From an uncultured Pseudomonadota bacterium (lineage in GTDB: Bacteria > Myxococcota_A > UBA796 > UBA9615), in NCBI GenBank assembly GCA_937891735.1, contig CALAGR010000403.1:1-36974 (forward strand): a DNA stretch of 36,974 nt, written 5' to 3'. The translations under genes were made by a program, and so were the position numbers. Of this stretch, positions 1 through 5,724 are shown piece after piece. Numbering within the stretch: position 1 is the first letter of the stretch; each line of letters starts with the position of its first letter. The notes beneath the pieces were generated by a model. That model had not been told where the DNA came from. It searched no databases and saw only the letters and a list, made by a program, of their open reading frames with translations.

Positions 1-30
1 CTGGCCACTCAGCCACCTGAGGTTGCCTGA
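1..30 (+). pseudogene. C-terminal tail of an IS5-type transposase (cut by window edge)
   Basis: The first nine codons read LATQPPEVA and end in TGA at 28-30. The DNA from 52 back to 1 on the minus strand is recognisably similar to the DNA from 54 to about 105 on the plus strand: both run AGAGGGTGTT, a short divergent stretch, then GGCAACCTC and a GGCTG-containing tract. The other copy encodes the end of an IS5-family transposase (ASEVATA) on the minus strand, so this tail belongs to a related but non-identical element lying mostly to the left. Only the tail is visible, so intactness cannot be judged. Confidence 0.55.
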
Positions 31-42
31 CGCAGATATCTA

Positions 43-63
43 AACACCCTCTAAGAGGGTGTT
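43..63. repeat. Tail-to-tail IS terminal inverted repeats
   Basis: AACACCCTCT (43-52) and AGAGGGTGTT (54-63) are perfect 10-base inverted arms separated by one A. The minus-strand transposase stops only ten bases beyond the right arm, as is usual in IS5 elements whose stop codon sits close to the terminal repeat. I read the arms as the terminal repeats of two IS5-type elements abutting tail to tail. Confidence 0.6.
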
Positions 64-468
64 CCCATAAAGCTACGCAGTGGCAACCTCTGAGGCTGTG
101 AGGCGGCGCAACAGCCGCCGCCCCTCAGCGAACCAGATCCAGGCCGTCGAGCTCAGCAGGGTGCGGTCCTGGTCCTTGACGAGGCGCCGAGGTCGGCCGT
201 TCCACGCGTTGGTCCGCTCGATGACCCAGCGCTTCGGGAGCGGTACGAACGTCTTCGGCGCGAACACCGGCAGGGGCAGGGTCTGCTGCGCCTGCAGCCG
301 CAGGCCGACGGAGCGATTCCCCGGATGTCGGGCGATCTCCACCGAGAGCCCCGGGTTCGCTGCCTCCAGCCTCGTCTTGCACTTCCCGGCGTAGCCCTCG
401 TCCGTGTAGACCTTCGTGATCGTCGGGAGCTGAGCGTGGTCTCGCTGATCGAGGGCGTCGTGGATCAC
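54..468 (-). mobile_element. IS5-type element remnant
   Basis: One end is the AGAGGGTGTT terminal repeat at 54-63. The body encodes only the last 131 residues of the transposase. The other end stops abruptly near 468, with no matching terminal repeat there, so the element is truncated rather than whole. Confidence 0.6.
73..468 (-). pseudogene. IS5-family transposase, C-terminal fragment
   Basis: The 131-residue open stretch encodes the C-terminal half of a DDE transposase of the IS5 (IS427-like) type. YTDEGYAGK carries the second catalytic Asp. The block KRWVIERTNAWNG followed by RPRRLVKDQDRT carries the catalytic Glu and is the typical IS5 signature. The first catalytic Asp and the whole N-terminal half are absent: upstream of about 468 the frame turns into low-complexity Arg/Pro sequence that is antisense shadow of the neighbouring transposon genes. 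The stop is at 73-75, beside the terminal repeat. The fragment cannot encode an active enzyme. Its left boundary coincides with the end of the adjacent small gene, so this element, or recombination through it, probably clipped the transposon next door. Confidence 0.75.
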
Positions 469-740
469 GCTCGGCGGGGGCGTCGCTCCGCGAGCCGGGG
501 CGTCGCCTCGATGGGTGACTCGACGAGCCTTCGGTATGCCTCGATCTGGCTTTGGAGGGTACGCGCGACGCGGGCGATCCCCCTGGCCTGGTGCAGCTCC
601 GGTCGTTCGTCGGGCTGGCCTTCGTGGGCGGCGAGGGCGCCGACGACGAGCTGGAGCTGGTGGTCCAGGGCCGCGAGGACGGCGGTCTGGGGGTGGCTTC
701 GGAGCAGCGCCGCGGGCGGCGTCCAGGGGACGCGGCTCAC
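465..740 (-). CDS. Small helical accessory protein of the transposon, C-terminus probably truncated
   Basis: This 91-residue protein starts with GTG at 740 and overlaps the ATPase stop by four bases (GTGA), which implies translational coupling and argues that the frame is real. It is predicted mostly helical, with Leu/Ala/Gln-rich stretches around residues 17-70, and shows no motif I recognise. It is the last gene of the transposon operon. By position it could correspond to a targeting or resolution helper such as TniQ in Tn5053-like elements, but nothing in the sequence proves that. Its stop at 465-467 lies within three bases of where IS5-type coding similarity begins, so the last residues (Arg/Pro-rich) are probably not original. 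Confidence 0.5.
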   Translation of the reverse strand: MSRVPWTPPAALLRSHPQTAVLAALDHQLQLVVGALAAHEGQPDERPELHQARGIARVARTLQSQIEAYRRLVESPIEATPRLAERRPRRA

Positions 741-1567
741 CCTGCCCTCTGCTTTCGAGAGCGCGCGGCGGGGGCGAAGAGCTCGAGGTAGAGCCCCTCG
801 TCGAGCTGGGCGAGGTCGCGGTCTGCCGCGGCGTGCAGCATCTCGGCGGCGGTCTGGCAGAGCACGCGGGGGTTGCCGGCGGAGTGGGCGGCCAGGGTCT
901 TCTTGAGGCCATCACTGAGCAGGTGGGGCACGGCGGCGCGCTCCAGCATGTGGTCCAGGAAGTCGCGGAGCTCGTCGGGGCTGTAGGGCTCCAGCACGAG
1001 GCGGGTTCGCACCCGGCTCCCGAGCGGGAGCAGCTCCTTGCCCCGGAAGCGGTCGGCCAGCCGCCCGTCGCCGCAGAGCACCGTGGTCAGCAGCACCTCC
1101 GAGTCGAAGTGCGCCGAGCCGAGCAGGCGGATCTCGTTGAGGCAGGCCGTCGGCATCTCCTGGGCCTCATCGACGAGGAGGACGGGCCGGAAGAGCGTGG
1201 CCCGGATGTGCTCGCGCCAGCGCGCCCGAAGGGCCTTGAAGCCGCCGTAGCGGTTGGCGGGCGACAGGTCGACGCCGAAGAGATCGCCCAGCTCGCGGTA
1301 GAAGTCGGACAGCTTGCTCTGGGGCCTGCCCATGACGCCGACGACGATGTCCTCGGACTGTCGGGTCAGGGTCCAGGCCAGGGCCTGGGCGGTCTTGCTC
1401 TTGCCGAGGCCAGGGTCTCCGACGATCGCCCCGTACCCTCCGTCTCGGATGAGGGCCGAGACGCGCTGGAAGAAGAGCCGGACGCGCGGCGGCAGCCAGA
1501 TGTCCTCGACGGGGACGGTGGGCAGGAAGGGGTTGTGCTTGAAGCCGTAGCGGGTCTTGGGGTCCAT
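737..1567 (-). CDS. TniB/ExeA-like AAA ATPase of a transposon
   Basis: The 276-residue protein has a Walker A motif GDPGLGKSKT (residues 50-59) and a Walker B motif VLLVDEAQE (129-137). The layout is that of the TniB / MuB / ExeA-like AAA ATPases that partner DDE transposases and choose target DNA. A C-terminal helical part with AGNPRVL (around 228-234) fits the sensor-2/lid region of this group. The ATG at 1567 follows a GGAGGA ribosome site, and only five bases separate it from the transposase stop. The next gene overlaps its stop by four bases. Expected role: ATP-dependent binding of target DNA and delivery to the transposase. This is family knowledge; target choice cannot be read from the sequence. 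Confidence 0.85.
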   Translation of the reverse strand: MDPKTRYGFKHNPFLPTVPVEDIWLPPRVRLFFQRVSALIRDGGYGAIVGDPGLGKSKTAQALAWTLTRQSEDIVVGVMGRPQSKLSDFYRELGDLFGVDLSPANRYGGFKALRARWREHIRATLFRPVLLVDEAQEMPTACLNEIRLLGSAHFDSEVLLTTVLCGDGRLADRFRGKELLPLGSRVRTRLVLEPYSPDELRDFLDHMLERAAVPHLLSDGLKKTLAAHSAGNPRVLCQTAAEMLHAAADRDLAQLDEGLYLELFAPAARSRKQRAG

Positions 1568-1572
1568 GTCGG

Positions 1573-3009
1573 TCAGTCCTCCAGGGGCAGCCAGGCCGGC
1601 GGCAGGCCGGTGGCGGCGAAGTCTTCGAGCAGGGTCCGCATCAGCGGGGGGAGCGGCTCGTCCCCGACGGGCTCGGGGAGGTGCGCGTCGGGGATCGGCT
1701 CCAGGGCGCGTCGTCGTCCGTCGGCGTTCGCGGTCTTGTCGACGGGGCGGATGGTGGCGAGCAGGGCGCGGCTCCTGGGATCGATGACCCAGGCCTCGGA
1801 GAGGTCCCAGCGCCGGTAGCGGACGGTGGGACGCGGGAGGGTGCGCAGGCGTCCGGGGATCTCGAAGCGGACGCCCTCGATGGAGACGGTGCCGTCGCCC
1901 CGGCGCTGGGTGCGGGTCTGCTCGACGGAGAAGGCGCGGCGGAGGACGTCCAGGCTCGGAGCGGGCCTGGAGACGTCGGGGCCGGCGAGGGCGCGCTGCA
2001 GCGGGGAGACGCCGAGCTCGTCGTGTCGACGTCGGTGGTACTCGCCCTCGACCCAGGCCACCGTGGCGCGGTTGAGGAGATCGAGTGAGAGCTGCTCGAC
2101 GTTCTCGAGCATCTTGAGCACCCGTCCCTCCAGCGGCCCCCAGAAGACCTCCTGCTTGGCGTTCTGCTGGGGGCTGTAGGGGAGCGTGGGACGGGAGCGG
2201 ATCGACAGTTCGGTGAAGCCCTGCTGGGTCTCGACGGCGACCATCGCGGCGCCGTTGTCATGCATGGTCTCGCGGGGCAGGCCGCGCTTGCCGATGGCCT
2301 GGATGAGGTCGTGGACGAGGTGCCTCGTCGTCTCGCCCAGGTACCACTGGATGTGGCAGACGAGGCGGGAGCAGTCGTCGATGACGCAGAAGCAGCGTGG
2401 CGTGTGCCAGGTCCCGTCGCTGTCGACGACGCGCCTGCTGGCCTCGTGGAAGTCGAAGTGCCACAAGCTGTGGACGGCGTCGGCCTCGTACGAGCGCGTC
2501 TCGAGTTGCTCCAGTCGCTGGGCTGCTCGGCGCTTGCCACGGGTCCGCGCGTTCTTCTGCTTCGTCCAGCCCCGCCGCTGCATCGCTCGGCGGATCGTCG
2601 GGTACGACGGGGCCTTGCCGTAGACCTCGGGGGTCTCGGCGCAGAGCGCGACGAGGTTGTCGGCGTGGAGCTGGTACGACCAGCTCCGATGTGCGGCGTA
2701 CTGCTTGCGCAGGGCCTCGAGCAGCGCGGCGCTGATCGCGGTCGTCTTGCCGATGTCGCTGCGGATCGAGCGGGCCAGCGCGGCGAGCGGATCGTCGGCG
2801 TCACGCGCCCTGTAGTACCAGGCCTCGATGGTGGAGAGCCCGTAGCGGACGGGCTGATCGTCGGCGTCGCGCCAGAGACGGGCGGCGAGCTCGCGCAGCA
2901 TCGGCGCCAGCTCGCCGCGGCGGGGTGGACTGGCCAGCAGGGGCGCGATTACCGCCAGGCGCAGGCGGGCTTCGCGCCGCGCTCGGGGGAGCGTGGGCGG
3001 GTCGGACAT
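1573..3009 (-). CDS. DDE (rve-type) transposase, TniA/TnsB/IS481-like
   Basis: The protein is 478 residues from ATG 3009, which has GGAGG six bases upstream; an in-frame TTG at 3021 would add four residues. The RNase H-like core has Asp186 in HFDFH, Asp251 in MHDNGAAM and Glu287 in AKQEVFWGP. The last two are separated by exactly 35 residues, the classic D-35-E spacing. A helical N-terminus (about 1-150, with GLSTIEAWYYRAR resembling an HTH) precedes the core, and a small beta-rich domain of the Mu-transposase C-terminal type (about 355-435) follows. Pairing with an AAA ATPase places it in the Mu/Tn7/Tn5053 style of transposition. All three catalytic residues and the full length are present, so it may still be active. 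Confidence 0.9.
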   Translation of the reverse strand: MSDPPTLPRARREARLRLAVIAPLLASPPRRGELAPMLRELAARLWRDADDQPVRYGLSTIEAWYYRARDADDPLAALARSIRSDIGKTTAISAALLEALRKQYAAHRSWSYQLHADNLVALCAETPEVYGKAPSYPTIRRAMQRRGWTKQKNARTRGKRRAAQRLEQLETRSYEADAVHSLWHFDFHEASRRVVDSDGTWHTPRCFCVIDDCSRLVCHIQWYLGETTRHLVHDLIQAIGKRGLPRETMHDNGAAMVAVETQQGFTELSIRSRPTLPYSPQQNAKQEVFWGPLEGRVLKMLENVEQLSLDLLNRATVAWVEGEYHRRRHDELGVSPLQRALAGPDVSRPAPSLDVLRRAFSVEQTRTQRRGDGTVSIEGVRFEIPGRLRTLPRPTVRYRRWDLSEAWVIDPRSRALLATIRPVDKTANADGRRRALEPIPDAHLPEPVGDEPLPPLMRTLLEDFAATGLPPAWLPLED

Positions 3010-3054
3010 GAGGGCCTCCAAGGGCTCGTGAGCGTGGAGGCGAAGGTCTACCGA

Positions 3055-3651
3055 TCAGGGCGTGAGCTGGAATCTCCCCATCTTCTGCGTGAGTGGTGTG
3101 GGCCCTCGGGCAGCGTGCTCGATCCGGGCCCATGCGGGCAGGAGGGAGCGCAGCCGGGCAAGGCCTTGGAGGACGTCGCAGAGGCCGGCAGGGAGGTCGT
3201 CGTCGCGGATGCTCGGGCTGACGAGGCCTCGGAAGGCGCGCCAGGCGCGGGAGCGCGGGAAGGTCTCGGCCCACCAGGCCATCCAGCGCACAACGGTCTG
3301 CCAGGAGACACCGAGCCGGTCGCGGAGCGTGCTGCCGCTGGCCGAGCCGGGGCGGCGATGCCGGAGCACGGCGACCAGGGTGACGACCGCGCCCAGGTAG
3401 ACCTTGCGGCCCAGGAACAGCACGGACGGCGGCAGGGTGCGGCGCCGGCAGTGACCGCAGCACAGGCCGTGGCGGACGCTCAGCTCCTCGGGGAGCGGTG
3501 GCCCGCCGCGCGGCTTGCGGGGATACCGGGCCCAGTGGAGGGGCCCGCCGCAGTAGGTGCACCCGGCGGTCCGCACCTCGTGGGCGATGTCCACGTCCAG
3601 ACGGCCGAGGAGCAAGAAGAGGGATGCGCGATCGAGCGCCGCGAGGTACAC
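3055..3651 (-). CDS. Zinc-ribbon plus helix-turn-helix protein, first gene of the transposon
   Basis: The 198-residue protein begins with GTG at 3651; no ATG occurs before the first motif. Two Cys knuckles, CTYC (31-34) and CGHC (65-68, with an extra Cys at 64), form a probable zinc ribbon. A basic stretch follows and then a helix-turn-helix-like segment, TLRDRLGVSWQTVVRWMAWW (about 108-127). The gene lies 45 bases upstream of the transposase on the same strand and is probably its operon leader. Such proteins usually bind element ends or regulate transposition. I do not recognise a named family. It might be a highly reduced DNA-binding partner in the manner of TnsD/TniQ, but that is speculation. 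Confidence 0.65.
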   Translation of the reverse strand: MYLAALDRASLFLLLGRLDVDIAHEVRTAGCTYCGGPLHWARYPRKPRGGPPLPEELSVRHGLCCGHCRRRTLPPSVLFLGRKVYLGAVVTLVAVLRHRRPGSASGSTLRDRLGVSWQTVVRWMAWWAETFPRSRAWRAFRGLVSPSIRDDDLPAGLCDVLQGLARLRSLLPAWARIEHAARGPTPLTQKMGRFQLTP

Positions 3652-3654
3652 AGT

Positions 3655-3675
3655 CCCTGCCTTTCTCAGGCAGGG
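3655..3675. repeat. Perfect hairpin upstream of the transposon operon
   Basis: CCCTGCCT (3655-3662) and AGGCAGGG (3668-3675) are perfect 8-base arms around a 5-base loop. The hairpin sits four bases upstream of the GTG of the zinc-ribbon gene on the minus strand, where it could mask the ribosome site or be part of the transposon end. Confidence 0.5.
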
Positions 3676-3716
3676 GCCCCCTCGATCAGGTTTTCCAGGC
3701 TAGATGAGGGGGTCCC
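3673..3716. repeat. Imperfect inverted repeat, candidate transposon terminus
   Basis: Arms CCCCCTC (3677-3683) and GAGGGGG (3706-3712), with further matches on each side, flank a 22-base spacer. It lies just outside the first transposon gene. The partner end is lost to the IS5 remnant, so the true end and any target duplication cannot be fixed. Confidence 0.35.
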
Positions 3717-3867
3717 ACCTGCCTCCCCTGACTACCGTGATCAGGAACGGAAGGCGATCCCCTCGAATACCGAGATCGTGCTCACTTCGGAGCGATCCGG
3801 GCGGGCTCCTCTCGGTTCTGGCGGGGTGGAGACCTGAGAGGATGCGGGAACTCGGCACTCCTGGCGC
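3717..3867. other. Intergenic, no gene seen
   Basis: This lies between the putative transposon end and the stop of the first toxin gene. I see no conserved protein, RNA or strong promoter in it. Confidence 0.4.
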
Positions 3868-4161
3868 TCAGCCGCGCTCCTGCCAGCTCTGCGGATCGCG
3901 TGCGGAGTGGAAGACGGCGAGCACCTCCACATGGTCGGGCTCCGTCAGGTAGATGACCGAAAACGGGAACCGCTTCAAGACCCGCCGCCGCACGTCGCCT
4001 TGAACCTTCGCCGAGAGCAGGGGTGCCCGTGCGATCTCGGCCATCACGGCGTCCACGCAGGCGCGGAACTCATCGCCGAGGCCTTGGCGCTGTCCTTCGT
4101 GCCAACGCCATGCCTCAGTCAGCTCATTGAGTGCCTCTGGGCGAAGGCGGATCGGAAGCAT
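3868..4161 (-). CDS. ParE/RelE-type toxin
   Basis: This is a 97-residue protein of the RelE/ParE superfamily. The N-terminal RLRPEALNELTEAWRWHEGQ helix pair, GLGDEFRACVDAVM, the VQGDVRRRVLKRFPFSVIY core strands and VLAVFHSARDPQSW near the C-terminus match the usual pattern and full length. Its ATG overlaps the antitoxin stop by one base (TGATG), the usual antitoxin-first coupling. ParE relatives poison gyrase and RelE relatives cut mRNA on the ribosome. Which applies here cannot be told, although the FHSARDP ending is common in the ParE-like branch. Confidence 0.88.
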   Translation of the reverse strand: MLPIRLRPEALNELTEAWRWHEGQRQGLGDEFRACVDAVMAEIARAPLLSAKVQGDVRRRVLKRFPFSVIYLTEPDHVEVLAVFHSARDPQSWQERG

Positions 4162-4370
4162 CAGTCGCGGCGGCGCATCTGCTCGCGGGCGATCTCCCAG
4201 GGGACCGACGTCTTGGGGTTCGCCCGATAGTCGGCCAGCCGTCGGTCGAGCTCAGCGGCCTGGGCAGCGCTGAGCGGCTCATGCTCCACATCGGCCGCGA
4301 TCCGGTCCCAGAGGGCCTGGACGTAAAGGATGCGCTCTGCGGTGGTCATCCGTTCGAAGGTCGGCTCCAT
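4161..4370 (-). CDS. Addiction-module antitoxin (PF09720 / TIGR02574-like)
   Basis: This 69-residue antitoxin belongs to the 'putative addiction module component' group. TTAERILYVQALWDRIA forms the N-terminal helix, and the region LSAAQAAELDRRLADYRANP then SVPWEI is the hallmark of the family. It is the first gene of a toxin pair and is expected to bind and neutralise the ParE-like toxin. It is about 60% identical by eye to the antitoxin at 4952-5146, including the six residues after the start, so the two modules arose by duplication. No Shine-Dalgarno is visible. A TAGAAT hexamer six bases before the ATG suggests a leaderless transcript. Confidence 0.87.
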   Translation of the reverse strand: MEPTFERMTTAERILYVQALWDRIAADVEHEPLSAAQAAELDRRLADYRANPKTSVPWEIAREQMRRRD

Positions 4371-4386
4371 GGTTGGATTCTAGGCA
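4371..4386 (-). promoter_or_regulatory. Candidate -10 of a leaderless antitoxin mRNA
   Basis: On the minus strand TAGAAT (4382-4377) stands six bases upstream of the antitoxin ATG, which would place transcription start at or beside the start codon. The same 16-base block, with three changes, precedes the second antitoxin (5147-5162). No clear -35 was found. Confidence 0.45.
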
Positions 4387-4692
4387 TCGTCGCTCGTCGT
4401 CGCGAGGGGTTTGCTCCGCGGGGCTTCCACGTCCGCTCCACATCGCGGGTCAACGAGAGCACGTCGGTGTGCTGGTTCGGCGGTGCTCTTGCCCTCCGTG
4501 AGCATCGCTCCGACCATCGCCCACCCGGCGGGCCGCTCGACCCAAGAAGTTCTATAGGTGTCCATCCAGGCCGACCATTGATGGAAGGCCCCGCTTGAAC
4601 GCTGTTCCGGCGGGGCCTTCGCCGTTCGACGAGGCGGGGACCGTCACAGGACGGGTCGCACTTCAAGACGAGCGGCCACCCCCCAGCGTCGA
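4387..4692. other. Intergenic stretch between the two toxin-antitoxin modules, no gene recognised
   Basis: Six-frame reading gives only short frames without recognisable domains. The one structural feature is the hairpin at 4584-4620, described separately. The segment may contain decayed toxin-antitoxin sequence, but I cannot show this. Confidence 0.4.
4584..4620. terminator. GC-rich 11-bp hairpin, possible terminator
   Basis: GAAGGCCCCGC (4584-4594) and GCGGGGCCTTC (4610-4620) pair perfectly around a 15-base loop. Read on the minus strand it lies downstream of the chimeric toxin gene (stop at 4693). There is no T tract, so it may be a Rho-assisted stop or a mobile-element relic. Confidence 0.4.
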
Positions 4693-4941
4693 TCATGGAG
4701 CCCGACGGATGTCGTACTCGTCAATGGCGGGCTCAATGGATGGAAGCGCCAGGGTCTCGATCCGGGCCTGGGCCACCAGCATCCGATGAAACGGGTCTCT
4801 GTGATGGTGGGGGCGTCGCTCGACTTCGGCGATGGGCGCCAGGTCGATGCCCAGCAAGGTCACCCGCTTCTCCTCGCACCAGGCCCAGGCCAGGGTGAGT
4901 TCGGTCCGGGCCTCGGGCCGGAAGATGACGGATCGGCTCAC
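4693..4941 (-). pseudogene. Chimeric toxin gene: ParE-like start joined in frame to a PIN-domain (VapC) end
   Basis: From GTG 4941, eleven bases after the antitoxin stop, the frame encodes 82 residues. The first 26 (FRPEARTELTLAWAWCEEKR) match the start of ParE-like toxins and align with the toxin at 3868-4161. From about residue 27 the sequence changes family: LLGIDLAPIAEV, then HHHRDPFHRMLVAQARIE and AIDEYDI follow the C-terminal half of VapC-type PIN nucleases, whose consensus here is HRDPFDRxLxAQA followed by T-x-D. The PIN catalytic Asp is His (RDPFHR), the T-x-D site is changed, and the ParE core strands are missing. It is therefore probably an inactive fusion of two broken toxins, although the intact frame is notable. 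Confidence 0.65.
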
Positions 4942-4951
4942 TGCTCGCGGC

Positions 4952-5146
4952 TCAGCCCGCCTTGACCTGCTCCCAGGGGATGGAAGTGGACGGCTCGGCA
5001 CGATGAGCGGCGAGCCGGCGGTCAAGCTCCCTGCCCAGATCCTCGGACAGCGGCACCTCGTCCGGTTCGGCAGCGATCCGGTCCCGGAGGTCCTGCACGC
5101 GCAGGATGCGCTCAGCGACACTCATCTCTTCGAAGGTCGGCTTCAT
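4952..5146 (-). CDS. Addiction-module antitoxin, duplicate copy
   Basis: This is a 64-residue relative of the antitoxin at 4161-4370. It shares PTFE-M, AERIL-VQ-L-DRIAA, PLS, ELDRRLA-HRAEP and S-PWE. It ends five residues shorter than its sister, at QVKAG. It lies first in its pair, before the chimeric toxin gene. If that toxin is dead, this antitoxin may have been kept as a spare or anti-addiction copy that neutralises the first toxin. The tandem copies and shared upstream element support duplication of the module. The start is fixed by similarity to the sister; no Shine-Dalgarno is seen. Confidence 0.83.
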   Translation of the reverse strand: MKPTFEEMSVAERILRVQDLRDRIAAEPDEVPLSEDLGRELDRRLAAHRAEPSTSIPWEQVKAG

Positions 5147-5162
5147 GGTTCGATTCCAGGCA
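5147..5162 (-). promoter_or_regulatory. Candidate leaderless promoter of the second antitoxin
   Basis: TGGAAT (5158-5153 on the minus strand) lies six bases before the ATG in a 16-base block matching 4371-4386. Conservation between the duplicates outside the coding sequence suggests it is functional. Confidence 0.4.
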
Positions 5163-5724
5163 CGCCCGTCCGGCTGGGCTGGCTCGGAGCCGGGGGCCGG
5201 ACCTGGGCGGTCGGTCCGCGTTGTCTCCGCCGTTGGGGCGGATCATGAGAACGAGAGAGGCCTCGAAGCACGCGCGGGCGCGGCAGGTCACCGGTGTCGC
5301 GTGCGAAGCGGATCACGGCCACGAATGGCGAGTGCTCATCCAGCGGCACCAGGCGCGTCGTCGGCCGGAGGCCCAGGGCCCGTCGTGTTCGCCGCAGTGG
5401 CCAACGGGCGAGGGCGTCCGGGGCGCCAGTCCGGCCTGGAGGACCGCGCAGGGCGTGCCGAGGAGGCGCTGAGCAGAGACGGGACGGCGTCGGTCTCCGT
5501 GCAAATCTGCACGCTCAGGAGTGTGGATCCCAACACCGAGGGCCACCGACCGGGACCTCGGGGCGCCCTCGGCTCGAGTCCTCACGCAGCGCGAGGAGGG
5601 CGGTGGTGCGAGGCCGGGTTGCCGGGCGCTGGCAAGAGGTGCGCGACCTGGTCCACTTCGAGCGCCGGAGCTCCACGGGCATGCTCCTTGCTACCCCGAT
5701 GGCCGCACACGTTGGGAGAAGACC
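5163..5724. other. 562-base stretch without a recognisable gene
   Basis: Open frames exist on both strands, but all are Arg/Pro/Gly-rich and lack domain signatures, as expected of GC-rich non-coding DNA. A small palindrome at 5498-5513 (CGTGCA, AATC spacer, TGCACG) is the only regulatory-looking element I noticed. The segment marks the boundary between the accessory region and the chromosomal-looking genes. Confidence 0.5.
5498..5513. promoter_or_regulatory. Palindromic operator-like site
   Basis: CGTGCA and TGCACG arms flank AATC. The site resembles a dimeric repressor operator in form, but it lies about 210 bases upstream of the dehydrogenase start and no regulator gene is adjacent. Confidence 0.25.

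Larger units (their letters stand above)
465..3716 (-). mobile_element. Four-gene Mu/Tn7-like transposon, one end probably lost
   Basis: One minus-strand operon carries the zinc-ribbon/HTH protein, the DDE transposase, the AAA ATPase and a small coupled protein. Gaps are 45 and 5 bases and then a 4-base overlap. The upstream boundary is guessed from the inverted repeats at 3655-3716. The downstream boundary is replaced by the IS5-type remnant. No cargo gene is visible between these limits. Confidence 0.6.

Noticed and set aside
469..915. N-terminal extension of the IS5 transposase frame
   Set aside because: Arg/Pro-rich and without transposase motifs. It overlaps the ATPase and small gene, which explain the DNA better.
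2260..3837. 525-residue plus-strand open frame opposite the transposon genes
   Set aside because: No domain signatures. The minus-strand frames carry the catalytic motifs and ribosome sites.
5163..5349. Minus-strand frame beginning MPLDEHSPFVAVIRFA
   Set aside because: The first residues look protein-like, but no domain is recognisable and the remainder is low complexity.
5521..5724. Upstream extension of the SDR frame
   Set aside because: Low-complexity sequence. The Rossmann fold begins right at ATG 5725, which has a ribosome site.
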